DNA from: UKL13-2 sp947085425
Lineage (GTDB): Bacteria > Pseudomonadota > Gammaproteobacteria > Burkholderiales > Usitatibacteraceae
Length of the DNA: 63,544 bases
Assembly: GCA_947085425.1 (NCBI GenBank)
Contig: CAMTWK010000017.1
Span: forward strand, 1-63,544
Reading direction: 5' to 3'
The notes beneath the pieces were generated by a model, which saw only the letters and a list, made by a program, of their open reading frames with translations, was not told the origin of the DNA and searched no databases. Shown here one piece after another: positions 45,580-55,038 of this stretch; position 1 is the stretch's first letter, and every line of letters begins with the position of its first letter. The position numbers and the translations under genes were made by a program.

Positions 45580-46587
45580 TTAAACTTTATAGTACGATCG
45601 ATACCATTCGACAAAACGCGCTACGCCAACTTCAACAGTGGTGTTTGGTTTAAATCCAACGGCCTCACTCAAGCGCGAAACATCCGCAGCGGTCGCACGC
45701 ACATCACCAGCTTGCATCGGCAGCATGGTCATCACGGCCTTTTTACCAAGTGCACTTTCTAAGGCGTGAATGTAGCGCATCAATGGCACCGGCTCACTAT
45801 TGCCAATATTGTAGAGACGATAGGGTGCAAAACTGGTTGCCGGGTTGGGTGCATCGCCTGACCAAGTCGGGTCGGGTGTGGCCGGCTGATCCACCAGCCG
45901 CAACACGCCCTCAACAATGTCATCTACAAAGGTGAAGTCACGCACCATGTCGCCGTTGTTGAATACGTTGATTGGTTCATCCGCCAGTATGGCTTTGGTG
46001 AACAAGAACAACGCCATATCCGGGCGGCCCCATGGGCCATAAACGGTAAAAAAACGCAGGCCGGTACACGGCAAACCATAGAGGTTGGCATAGCTGTGTG
46101 CCATCAGTTCATTGGCTTTTTTGGTTGCCGCATAAAGCGCGACCGGGTGATCAACCGTTTGGGATTCGGCAAAGGGTAGGGCGGTATTGGCGCCATAAAC
46201 CGAGCTGGATGAAGCAAACACCAGATTGGCCACCTTGTTGTGACGGCAGCCTTCAAGAATATTTAGGAAGCCAACAATGTTGGCCTCGATATAGGCATGC
46301 GGATTTTCAATCGAGTAACGCACACCTGCCTGTGCGGCAAGGTTGACGACACAATCAAACTGGTGCGCTTCAAACATTGCCGACATGGCAACCCGATCGG
46401 CGATGTCGGCTTTGATAAACGTAAACGCGGCGTTGGGCGTGAGTTTTGCCAGCCGCGCTTGTTTCAGCGTGACATCGTAATAGGTGTTGAGGTTATCGAC
46501 ACCAACCACGCTATCGCCGCGCGCGAGCAGTCGAAGTGCCAGGAAGTGGCCGATGAAGCCGGCAGCGCCGGTGATGAGGATTTTCAT
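45580..46587 (-). CDS. NAD-dependent nucleotide-sugar epimerase, UDP-glucuronate 4-epimerase-like
   Basis: A 335-residue extended short-chain dehydrogenase. NAD-binding GAAGFIGHFLA at the N-terminus, the catalytic Tyr-Lys pair in YAATKKANE, and GLRFFTVYGPWGRPDMA fit uronate 4-epimerases. With the neighbouring C6 dehydrogenase it would convert UDP-GlcNAcA to UDP-GalNAcA, or UDP-GlcA to UDP-GalA; sequence alone does not decide between them. It lies 100 bases upstream of the dehydrogenase gene on the same strand. Confidence 0.9.
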   Translation of the reverse strand: MKILITGAAGFIGHFLALRLLARGDSVVGVDNLNTYYDVTLKQARLAKLTPNAAFTFIKADIADRVAMSAMFEAHQFDCVVNLAAQAGVRYSIENPHAYIEANIVGFLNILEGCRHNKVANLVFASSSSVYGANTALPFAESQTVDHPVALYAATKKANELMAHSYANLYGLPCTGLRFFTVYGPWGRPDMALFLFTKAILADEPINVFNNGDMVRDFTFVDDIVEGVLRLVDQPATPDPTWSGDAPNPATSFAPYRLYNIGNSEPVPLMRYIHALESALGKKAVMTMLPMQAGDVRATAADVSRLSEAVGFKPNTTVEVGVARFVEWYRSYYKV

Positions 46588-46659
46588 AGCGCTATTATCA
46601 ATAGTTTTGGTGGCTGTGGGGCATTGGATTCACGTCGGATCAATTTTCCATTTATCTAT

Positions 46660-47784
46660 TTATGCCAATGCTTTGGCGTAAACGGTTAGGGTTTCGGCAA
46701 TTACCCGCTCCTCCGAAAATTCCGCCACCACGATTTCACGTGATTTTTGACCCATTGCCAATCGCTCTGCAGGATTGTTTATAAGCCGAATAATCGCAGT
46801 TGCCAATGCCTGTGCGTCGCGCGCAGGAACCAATAATCCATTTACCTCATTGCGACAAATTTCACGGCAGCCTGGGACATCGGTGGCGACTAATGGTAAC
46901 CCGCAAGCGGCGGCTTCAAGTAGGCTTCGGGGCGTGCCTTCCCGGTAACTTGGCAACACACAAAGGTCGGACGCACCCAGCAAGGCTGGCATGGCCGAGC
47001 ATTGCCCCAATATTTCAACAACGCCTTCTTTTGCCCAGTCTTTTATTTGTAGCGGCGCGATAGAGGAGGGGTTGCCGTCATCTGGCTCTCCGGCAATTTG
47101 GAAGCGGGTGTTGGGGTGGCGCTTGCGGACTATTCGTGCTGCCTCGACATATTCGACAACACCTTTTTCACGCAGCAATCGACCTACAAAGGTCACACAA
47201 ATCTTACCGGGATCTGCTGATTGGTTTGGAGTTATTTTAGGCTTGAATTTTGAAATGTCGACACCAGAACCACGGATAAGATGCGCCTGCCCCGGGATAA
47301 CAAGACCACGCGTCAAAAACGCATCACGATCGTCAGGGTTTTGAAAAATGACTTGTGAATGGTTGAGCGCATACCGATAGGCAATCGAAACCATTGGCCG
47401 GAGTATTGCTGTCTTGAGCGTATTGGTTGTAAACACATGGCCCATTCCGGTCACCGCTGAGACCGTCGGTATCGCCAGTCGCCTTGCAGCAATTCCGCCA
47501 TAAAGGACACATTTGATCGTGAAATGGTGGGCTAAGTCCGGTGCGATTGTTCGATAGAGTTCCGTCAATCTGTTGAGGGTTTTTAACTCCGCAACGGGAT
47601 TCGTTCCCTTGCGCGCAAAATCGAACGCATGCCAAGTGAAGCCAAGTGCGCGTAATTTTTCACCATAAGGGCCTGGTGGGGAAACCAGAATGACTTCATC
47701 GCCACGTGCGCGAAGGCGATTTGCCAACGGCAGCCGAAAGTTGTAGAGATACCAATCGGTGTTGGCGAATAGAGCGATTCTCAC
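46660..47784 (-). CDS. Glycosyltransferase family 4
   Basis: A 374-residue GT-B enzyme that would add one sugar to a lipid-linked repeat unit on the cytoplasmic side. N-terminal ANTDWYLYNFRLPLANRL is typical of PglA-like GT4 proteins, and the C-terminal half has FVGRLLREKGVVEYVEAA and the donor-binding motif LPSYREGTPRSLLEAAACGLP (EGTPRSLLEA). Donor and acceptor are unknown. It sits between asnB-like and epimerase genes. Confidence 0.9.
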   Translation of the reverse strand: MRIALFANTDWYLYNFRLPLANRLRARGDEVILVSPPGPYGEKLRALGFTWHAFDFARKGTNPVAELKTLNRLTELYRTIAPDLAHHFTIKCVLYGGIAARRLAIPTVSAVTGMGHVFTTNTLKTAILRPMVSIAYRYALNHSQVIFQNPDDRDAFLTRGLVIPGQAHLIRGSGVDISKFKPKITPNQSADPGKICVTFVGRLLREKGVVEYVEAARIVRKRHPNTRFQIAGEPDDGNPSSIAPLQIKDWAKEGVVEILGQCSAMPALLGASDLCVLPSYREGTPRSLLEAAACGLPLVATDVPGCREICRNEVNGLLVPARDAQALATAIIRLINNPAERLAMGQKSREIVVAEFSEERVIAETLTVYAKALA

Positions 47785-47899
47785 ATCTGTGCCGTACGCG
47801 ATAAATTGGAGAATGCTGACGAGAACGCGCGACCCAAGTTGGTATGACCGGGCGCATTTGTGAATTGTGCCTGACAGCCGACGTGGATCCGGTCACGCC

Positions 47900-49897
47900 T
47901 CAACCGACGTTTCCTTGCTGATTCTCCAGCCAACCCTGAAACATCAGTACGTTCCAAAGAAGTGACTGCCAATTGCGGCTCCCCGATAGATGCTCCGCCC
48001 AGCGCTGCCGAATCAGTTCCGGATGAAAGAACCCTTCCCGCGCGAGACGCTCAGGAGCGAGCAGGTCCTCAGCCCACTGCCGCATTGGTCCACGAAGCCA
48101 AGTATCCAGCGGGACGCCGAACCCCATCTTCGGGCGCTCGATCAATGCCTTGGGCACATGCCGATCCAGTAATTCTCGCAGCACCCACTTTGTCATGCCG
48201 TCTCGCAGTTTCATCGACATCGGCAAGCGCCAGGCAAACTCGACGACTCTATGGTCTAGAAACGGTACCCTTGATTCGAGCGACACGCCCATCGCGGCGC
48301 GATCCACTTTGACAAGAATGTCGTCGGGGAGGTAGGTGAGGGCGTCCAGCGCCATCATTCGTTCAACGGTGTCCAGGCCGCTTAGATTCGGGGCGAGGCC
48401 GGTTAAGTAGGTCGGTGGCTCATGCCCGCCGATTACGATCGACGCCGGCGCGCGCCAATAAGAAACCAAACTTCGATAGAGTTCGTCGCTCGAATCGTTG
48501 CCAAGTAGGGAAGCAGCCTTGTGCAATTTGTCTCCCAGATTTGCAACGCGAACTTGACTGGGCAAGATTTTTCCAAAGCGCGCGTCAATGTGCGACCACT
48601 GTTCTGGGCTCAACGAGGTCAACCCCCAAGCCAAAATACTTCGTATTGCATGTGGCGTGGCAGATATTCCAGACCAGAGTTTGGATGTGAACTGATAGCG
48701 GTTGTACCCACAAAAAAGCTCGTCACCTGCGTCACCGGACAACGAGACAGTAACGTGTTCCCGCGCCAGCTGCGAAACCAGGAATGTTGGTATCTGAGAT
48801 GAATCAGCAAACGGTTCATCATATAGCGTCGGCAAGCGCGGAATCACTTCCATCGCCTGCTTTGGGGTGACATAGAGCTCAGTGTGATTGGTGCCAAGAT
48901 GGTCGGCCACTGCCTTTGCGTATATCGCTTCGTTGTACGCTTCCTCCTGAAAGCCGATTGTGAAGGTTTTCACCTTATTTTTGGAGCGGGACTGCGCTAA
49001 AGCGACAATTGTTGATGAATCAATGCCGCCTGAAAGAAATGCACCCAAGGGCACATCTGACATCATTTGTTTGCTGACGGCGTCCGTCAGGAGGCCCTCC
49101 AGTTCATCGACTGCCTGTTGCGGGCTACCAAGAAAGCCATTTGACTGAGCCGCGTCGATTGTGTCTTTGAGCGACCAATATGCAACGACTTGCGATGACC
49201 GCATCGAGGGTGAAACGGTTAGCATCGATCCCGGTTCAAGTTTAGCGATGCCCTCAAAGATCGAATAGGGCGCTGGCACATAGCCGTGCCGCAGCATCAG
49301 GCAAAGCGCACCCCGATCAACCTTGGCATGAAATGACGGATGCGCTTGCAACGCCTTGAGTTCAGAGCCAAACAGGAAGTTGTCGCCATGCCAGCCATAG
49401 TACAGCGGCTTTTCGCCCAATCTATCCCGCGCAAGGGTCAAGGTCTTTTCGGCAAGATCCCATATCGCCATCGCAAACATGCCATTACTCCGAGAGACGG
49501 TGTCCGCAATACCCCATGCATCGAACCCCGCCAGCAGAGTCTCGGTATCTGAGTGCCCACTCCAGGACAATGGCGTATTCAACCCATTTTGCGCAGACAC
49601 GTGTCGACGATCTTCGGCAATTGCCGCCCGAAGATCGAGGTGGTTGTATATCTCCCCATTGAAGGTAATGACGTATCGGCCAGATTGTGAAACCATTGGC
49701 TGGTGACCGGCGGGCGTGAGATCCACGATGGCGAGGCGGCGATGGGAAAACCCGATACCGTTGTCAGCATTCCACCAATACCCCGAACTATCAGGGCCGC
49801 GGTGTACGAGCGCACCCGCCATTTTTTTTAGAACATCCGCAGGATCGACAGCATCCCGTACGCCACTCGCCCGGAGAAATCCTGCTATGCCGCACAT
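47900..49897 (-). CDS. Glutamine-dependent asparagine synthase-like amidotransferase (AsnB family)
   Basis: A 665-residue two-domain enzyme: an N-terminal glutaminase with the catalytic Cys2 (MCGIAGFLR) and a C-terminal ATP pyrophosphatase with SGGIDSSTIVAL. In polysaccharide clusters such proteins often amidate a hexosaminuronic acid rather than aspartate, as proposed for WbpS-type proteins. The TviB-like dehydrogenase and uronate epimerase in the same cluster support that role here. Its start overlaps the end of the GT4 gene upstream by 13 bases. Confidence 0.9.
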   Translation of the reverse strand: MCGIAGFLRASGVRDAVDPADVLKKMAGALVHRGPDSSGYWWNADNGIGFSHRRLAIVDLTPAGHQPMVSQSGRYVITFNGEIYNHLDLRAAIAEDRRHVSAQNGLNTPLSWSGHSDTETLLAGFDAWGIADTVSRSNGMFAMAIWDLAEKTLTLARDRLGEKPLYYGWHGDNFLFGSELKALQAHPSFHAKVDRGALCLMLRHGYVPAPYSIFEGIAKLEPGSMLTVSPSMRSSQVVAYWSLKDTIDAAQSNGFLGSPQQAVDELEGLLTDAVSKQMMSDVPLGAFLSGGIDSSTIVALAQSRSKNKVKTFTIGFQEEAYNEAIYAKAVADHLGTNHTELYVTPKQAMEVIPRLPTLYDEPFADSSQIPTFLVSQLAREHVTVSLSGDAGDELFCGYNRYQFTSKLWSGISATPHAIRSILAWGLTSLSPEQWSHIDARFGKILPSQVRVANLGDKLHKAASLLGNDSSDELYRSLVSYWRAPASIVIGGHEPPTYLTGLAPNLSGLDTVERMMALDALTYLPDDILVKVDRAAMGVSLESRVPFLDHRVVEFAWRLPMSMKLRDGMTKWVLRELLDRHVPKALIERPKMGFGVPLDTWLRGPMRQWAEDLLAPERLAREGFFHPELIRQRWAEHLSGSRNWQSLLWNVLMFQGWLENQQGNVG

Positions 49898-51036
49898 GCT
49901 ATTGCGCCCGAATTCAGTTGCTCACGATAGATTCGTTCAAATCCTTCAACAGCGTTTTCAATTGTGAAATGCGCCGTGATCCGTGCGCGCGCGGCAACCC
50001 CGAGCGCGGCTCGCTGGTCTGCGGTCAGATTCACGAGCTGCGCGAGTCCATTCGCCAGTGCAGTCGGGTTGTTGGGTGGAGCAGTCATCCCGGTGCTGCC
50101 CAATAGGAAGGCGGCATCGCCGACATCCGTTACGACGCAAGGCACACTCATCGCCATGGCCTCAGCTACCACGTTTGGGAAACCCTCAGTGCGAGAGTGC
50201 AAGCAAAATACGTCCATCGCTGCGTAGCAGTTCCATACATCTGCTCTCTCGCTGAGTAGTATGAAGCGGTCTCGAACGCCGCTCGCGTCGAGAAGCCGAC
50301 CTAGCTCGAGATTTCCAGCATCGATTCCACGACCAACAAGCAAAAAACGCACGTTAAGATGGTCTCGCGCAAGAATTGCCGCCGCGCTGATGAAATTGGC
50401 ATGGTCTTTGGCTGCCTTATAGCTTCCGAGTGATCCAATCACGATAGTGTCAGCCGCAAAGCCTAGTTGTGCACGGAATTCAAGTCGACGATCAAGCGTA
50501 GGTGGTGTGCGTGAAACGTCGAACCCATTGACCACAACTAACATTTTGGAATCGTCATATCCAATCGCTGCGTGAGCGCGGCGGGCCGCAGTCGCAGCGC
50601 AAATAATTCGAGTCGGAATAACCTTAGATAGGCGCGCGCAGAGCCTGCGGATGGCTGAAGTTATGAATGATTCGGAAGACAATAACTCAGTGCGCCGGAT
50701 ACCCCAGAAGATTAGCTTTTGCCTCGCTAGGCGGGCGGCAAGCCCCCCAAGAAGATCGGCGTGGTACATCCACGTCTGCACGATATCGAAATTGGCGCGA
50801 CGTATGGAAAGATAGAGTTGCAGAAATACGCGCGGGACGTCTAGTACGCTACGCATCCGGAAAGCCTGAACCTCCACCCCGATTGACGTCATCTGCGCGC
50901 CGATTTTTCCAGCGCTACCAAGTGAGTACACGACATGCTCCATGTCCCTGTGCTTTTGTGAATAGGCAACGAGTCGAAATAGCATAAGCTCGGCTCCGCC
51001 GGTATCAAGGCTGGATATGATGTGTAAGACTTTCAT
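49885..51036 (-). CDS. Glycosyltransferase family 4 (paralogue of the enzyme at 51921-53090)
   Basis: A 383-residue GT-B glycosyltransferase. N-terminal LHIISSLDTGGAELMLFRLV and DIVQTWMYHADLLGGLAARLA are nearly shared with the GT4 encoded at 51921-53090, so the two arose by duplication. C-terminal motif HSRTEGFPNVVAEAMAMSVPCVVTD is the donor site. The short TGGAE stretch is common in sugar transferases acting on lipid-linked acceptors. Donor unknown. Confidence 0.9.
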   Translation of the reverse strand: MKVLHIISSLDTGGAELMLFRLVAYSQKHRDMEHVVYSLGSAGKIGAQMTSIGVEVQAFRMRSVLDVPRVFLQLYLSIRRANFDIVQTWMYHADLLGGLAARLARQKLIFWGIRRTELLSSESFITSAIRRLCARLSKVIPTRIICAATAARRAHAAIGYDDSKMLVVVNGFDVSRTPPTLDRRLEFRAQLGFAADTIVIGSLGSYKAAKDHANFISAAAILARDHLNVRFLLVGRGIDAGNLELGRLLDASGVRDRFILLSERADVWNCYAAMDVFCLHSRTEGFPNVVAEAMAMSVPCVVTDVGDAAFLLGSTGMTAPPNNPTALANGLAQLVNLTADQRAALGVAARARITAHFTIENAVEGFERIYREQLNSGAIACAA

Positions 51037-51060
51037 TTCCCGGAAGTTTCCATAAATGGC

Positions 51061-51924
51061 CTACTGTGCATCTAAACTTCGGAAGCCAACTGCGCACCAG
51101 TACGGCTCAGTTTCCGAAAAATGAATCCGGGTGAACTGGGCGTTTTCCATCATCGTCTGGATTTGACTCTTCGTAAACCTTTTTTCAAGCTGCGTCCCGA
51201 AACGATCCAGTGAGTCTGTGCGCATGGTGTAGAGGCTACAACGCCGATAGCCACTCAGTGGAAAGTTCGCTACGTTGACGCCCAACTTTTCAGCAGCGCG
51301 GGCGATCCGGGCGAGCGGAAAGTAGACGGTGACGGCAATCACTTGCGTGACAAGGTACCTCAGAGTCGGCGGGAGTCGTGAAATCGATTGACGGAGAGCG
51401 TCGCTGAATCGCCAAAGCCACCGGTACCAGAATGGACGATTGTCAAATGCATAGTACAAATATAGCAAGAAAGGTGCCCCGGGCTTTAGCTTGCGAACGC
51501 ACGCACTCAATCCAGCCTGTGTATCCGGAACGTGATGGAGAACGCCCAAAGAATAGCCAAAATCCATGCTGCTTTCACTGAGAGGCATTCCATCGACTGA
51601 TGTACGATGGAATGAACAATTACTGGCCCCTGATAGATTTTGACGTGCCACGTCCAGCGCGCTGCTTGGGTCGATGCAATGAAGGTGGGCAACCCGGGGC
51701 GCAACCAACTTTGCCCAGCGACCGCTGCCGCAACCCAAGTCAAATCCAACCGCATGCGGGGGAAGGGCATCCCAAGGGAATATGGAAAAGTAGCGATGGA
51801 AGAGTGAGTGGTATTCATCTGTAGGGATGCCGGTCTGATCCAGTCGGTTCCACTCATCTCCAAAGCCTTTCACAGTTGCTGCATGTAGATTGCCCCCGTC
51901 CGGCGGTCGCTGAATTCCACTCAC
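51061..51924 (-). CDS. Class I SAM-dependent methyltransferase
   Basis: A 287-residue protein with SAM-binding motif I GFDLGCGSGRWAKLVAP (about residues 60-76), the following CIDPSSALDVARQN and the post-motif SLGVLHHVPDTQAG. It probably methylates a sugar of the repeat unit, perhaps as capping or decoration; no acceptor can be assigned. It lies between two paralogous GT4 genes, overlapping the upstream one by 4 bases. Confidence 0.88.
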   Translation of the reverse strand: MSGIQRPPDGGNLHAATVKGFGDEWNRLDQTGIPTDEYHSLFHRYFSIFPWDALPPHAVGFDLGCGSGRWAKLVAPRVAHLHCIDPSSALDVARQNLSGASNCSFHRTSVDGMPLSESSMDFGYSLGVLHHVPDTQAGLSACVRKLKPGAPFLLYLYYAFDNRPFWYRWLWRFSDALRQSISRLPPTLRYLVTQVIAVTVYFPLARIARAAEKLGVNVANFPLSGYRRCSLYTMRTDSLDRFGTQLEKRFTKSQIQTMMENAQFTRIHFSETEPYWCAVGFRSLDAQ

Positions 51925-53090
51925 TTTTTGTTCTCCCTTATGTGGGCAAGCTGATCCAGGTAAAGGCTTTCAAATGCCGCAACGGCCCGGCTGATGGAAA
52001 AGTGCGCCTCGACCCGGCGCCTCGCAAGTTCCCCCAGTCCTTTCCGTTCCTCATCGGTCTTGCATATGATGGCTGTCAAGCCATCCGCTAGCCGTTCCGG
52101 TGAGCAAGTCTCTACAACTATCCCGCTATCGCCTACAATCAGCCTTGCATCACCGGCGTCGGTTACAACACAGGGTAAATTCATCGCCATCGCCTCGCAA
52201 ACAACATTTGGAAATCCTTCTTTTGTGGATGAGAGGCAAAATACGTCCATTGCAGAAAACCAATCGTGAATATTGCTTTGCTCGCCCAAGAGCAGGAAGC
52301 GGTCCGCGCATTTGCTTTCGCGTATTAAGCCTCGCAGTTCGCTATTTTCAGCGTCCAGTCGTCTGCCGACCATCATGAATTTTACGTTTGGATGGCGGTC
52401 AGCGACTATCGACGCTGCAGACACGAACGTTGGGTAGTCCTTGAGAGGGTCAAATCGCCCGACGACTCCCACAACTATCTCATCTGCGCCCAAGCGCATC
52501 TGCGTTCGCGCCGCCGCCCTAGCATCTTGGTTAAGGTGGAACAATTCGAGATCGCAACCATTGGGGATAACCATCATTTTAGAACCGTCGTAGCCTCTGT
52601 TGCGATGAGCCACACGGGCAGCTTCGGCACAGCAGATTATTTTCGTTGGTACGCGGCTCGAGAGCCGGGCGCAAAGCCAGGCAACGATCCAAGTTGGCGA
52701 CCACCGGTCATTAGGGATATCGGACCCACGGATACCCCACAGCACAATTTCACAACCTGCCAACCGAGCTGCAATGCCGCCGAGCAGGTCAGCGTGATAC
52801 ATCCAAGTTTGCAAAATGGTTGGCCGCACGCGTCGAATGTGTTGTACCAAACGGAAAAATACAAGCGGCAACCCTAACAGCCCCTTCATTTTTAAGGTGT
52901 GAACCTCGACGCCCTTCGAATGTAGTTGCGAGCCGACACTGCCAAGTTCTTTCAAGGAGAGCACGACGTGGCGAAATCGAGATTGTGATTGGGATAGGAG
53001 CACTAACCGTGCGAGCATGAGCTCCGCCCCGCCAGCATCCAGACCCACGATTACGTGCAATACAACAGGGGGCGCCGTATTATTTTCCAT
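51921..53090 (-). CDS. Glycosyltransferase family 4
   Basis: A 389-residue GT-B enzyme closely related in its first half to the GT4 at 49885-51036: LHVIVGLDAGGAELMLARLV and QTWMYHADLLGGIAARLAG. The donor-site motif is SSTKEGFPNVVCEAMAMNLPCVVTD. The similarity of the paralogues is strongest in the acceptor-side domain, which hints that they add sugars to related acceptors. Translationally coupled to the methyltransferase gene by a 4-bp overlap. Confidence 0.9.
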   Translation of the reverse strand: MENNTAPPVVLHVIVGLDAGGAELMLARLVLLSQSQSRFRHVVLSLKELGSVGSQLHSKGVEVHTLKMKGLLGLPLVFFRLVQHIRRVRPTILQTWMYHADLLGGIAARLAGCEIVLWGIRGSDIPNDRWSPTWIVAWLCARLSSRVPTKIICCAEAARVAHRNRGYDGSKMMVIPNGCDLELFHLNQDARAAARTQMRLGADEIVVGVVGRFDPLKDYPTFVSAASIVADRHPNVKFMMVGRRLDAENSELRGLIRESKCADRFLLLGEQSNIHDWFSAMDVFCLSSTKEGFPNVVCEAMAMNLPCVVTDAGDARLIVGDSGIVVETCSPERLADGLTAIICKTDEERKGLGELARRRVEAHFSISRAVAAFESLYLDQLAHIRENKK

Positions 53091-53444
53091 AAAAGAGGTC
53101 CAAGATTGCTAGTCGCGGGAGAGAGAGCTGCCGTGCGGGCAAGAGCACTAGGCTCGCATCTGCCCAATACACCGAAACACCAGGTATCACAATCCGATTG
53201 ACTCTCACAATCGGCTGCCGTGATGTAGAGGCAGTAGGCTGAGTTCTTCAATGCGCAACACTCACTATCATTCCACGAAGGTTGGCGTCGCCGGGTTCCG
53301 GCTAGAAATGGTTTCGCGCTTGCGCGACCGGCCCGCCTTTGTATCTGCCTGCGGCCACCGCCCGAAGGCATCTGGCTCGTCGCCCAGCAGATCTAGCAAC
53401 TTCACACCAATTGATCGAGCAGCAATCAACATCACGACGGCCAC
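53091..53444. other. Intergenic stretch inside the polysaccharide cluster
   Basis: 354 bp between the GT4 start and the end of the polymerase candidate. No coding frame with good support, no hairpin with a T-run and no palindrome noted. An internal promoter is possible, but I cannot point to one. Confidence 0.4.
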
Positions 53445-54860
53445 CTATGGACTGTTTCGGCCAGATTTGTGTCCCACGGGTTGACCGGACCGACCAAGGT
53501 AAAGCAGTAGGACTAGGAATAAGGGGAGAATTTGGAGCTTGAATCGAACAGCAGTGCCGAGATTCTGGTATGCGACAGGTGCGTATAGCACGAGCCAACA
53601 GGTCAAAAACAGCAGCCCAAATTGAACCGGAAGACTTTGTAAGTCATCTAGCCTCAGTCTAAAGGCGACTCTTATTGCTAGATACAAAAGCAGTAGATTT
53701 TCAACGCCGGATAACAGACCAAAAACAGAAGAGATCTCACCTAGAACGGGCCGAAACAGAGTCGTGAACACAGCAAGCGGAAGGAAGCCGGCGTAAGAAA
53801 GTGGATTAGTCAAGTCCGCTTGTATTACCTGCCCCGAGTCACCGTCTGCAGACCACCCGCGTGCCGCAGCGTCGAGTCTTTCTAGCGCCTCGCTTTGACT
53901 GGAAAAATCAAAGCGATCTGCAACGCTGATGACCGAAACGCTGATGATGCCCAAGACGAATGCAAACAGGTATACCTTTCCAATCAATCCTATTCTTGAT
54001 CGATATGCGAGCAACAAAAGTGATGGTGCCATGATGACTGAAAGCCATGGGCGGATGCATGCAGCAATCGCAATACCAGCTAGTAGTATGACTACAGATT
54101 CCGCGGAGACCCGTCGATAGACCATTGCGCTGCCGAGTAGAAAAAACGATATACCCACGAAGACAACTGGATCCTTGCCGAGTGTGGAGGTCCAAAACAG
54201 TATCGAGGGGAACAGCCCAAGGCCGAGCAACCAAGCTACGTCGCGTTTGCCAACACAAATGCAAACTGCGCGGTAGAAACAATAGATCCCCACCAGGCCA
54301 ATCAGGGAGAAGCACTGCTTGAGCGTGTGAAACTCGCCCGGGAGCAATACCTGAAATAATGATGAAAGATGGATCGTTAAGTTTGTGCCGTCGCCAAAAA
54401 TGAATGGCTCGGGTGAAGTGAGGTAGTTCGTGCCTTCTTGAAAATACGAGTAGGAGTCGAGAAAGGAGTAATAGTTTTCATACCAAAGCATTCCGACCAA
54501 GCCAACAAAGCACTTTCCCAGCCAACAAATGAGTATGGCGTAGGCTTCAATTCGTGCGACTGGAAGGAGGAAGATGGAAACGGCGACAAATAATGAAAAC
54601 ACGACGGCCCAGATATGATCCGTGGCGGGGTCGTGCGCAGGAATATGCAAGCCTAACGTGTTCGGTAGCCCGAGAAGTTGGATCGATATAATTGAGACAA
54701 AGAGCAACACTGTGAGCACGATCGCCCAACTCTCGAGTGATTTTCCGGAACTTGCGAAGTGTGGTGCGGGAGTGTGGGGTTGGGGAATCAAGCTGAAATC
54801 GTGTGGGCGCATGCTAAAAAGTTTGATCTTACGGGAAGTGTTTGGGACGGCAATTTGCAC
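53445..54860 (-). CDS. Polytopic membrane protein, candidate Wzy polysaccharide polymerase
   Basis: A 471-residue protein with about 11-12 hydrophobic segments starting near residue 45 and a larger extracytoplasmic loop in the middle third (around YSYFQEGTNYLTSPEP). Wzy polymerases are poorly conserved and are recognised by this topology and by their place in a cluster that also holds a flippase and glycosyltransferases, as here. The start may instead be ATG 54812, which removes 16 residues. Could also be another membrane glycosyltransferase; the call rests on context. Confidence 0.6.
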   Translation of the reverse strand: MQIAVPNTSRKIKLFSMRPHDFSLIPQPHTPAPHFASSGKSLESWAIVLTVLLFVSIISIQLLGLPNTLGLHIPAHDPATDHIWAVVFSLFVAVSIFLLPVARIEAYAILICWLGKCFVGLVGMLWYENYYSFLDSYSYFQEGTNYLTSPEPFIFGDGTNLTIHLSSLFQVLLPGEFHTLKQCFSLIGLVGIYCFYRAVCICVGKRDVAWLLGLGLFPSILFWTSTLGKDPVVFVGISFFLLGSAMVYRRVSAESVVILLAGIAIAACIRPWLSVIMAPSLLLLAYRSRIGLIGKVYLFAFVLGIISVSVISVADRFDFSSQSEALERLDAAARGWSADGDSGQVIQADLTNPLSYAGFLPLAVFTTLFRPVLGEISSVFGLLSGVENLLLLYLAIRVAFRLRLDDLQSLPVQFGLLFLTCWLVLYAPVAYQNLGTAVRFKLQILPLFLVLLLYLGRSGQPVGHKSGRNSP

Positions 54861-55038
54861 ACAAGCGAACGCAATCTGCGATTGTACGGCCAGTTAGGCG
54901 GCGGAAATTGCATGCACGCCACATCGGGCGAGCGCAAAGTGCCAACTGACTCGCAGCGCTCTCAATAGGTCTTTGGCGTGGGCGCTACGATCAATAGGGC
55001 ACATTATCGTCGTAACGGTGAAGCGCTGGCAGCAAAAA

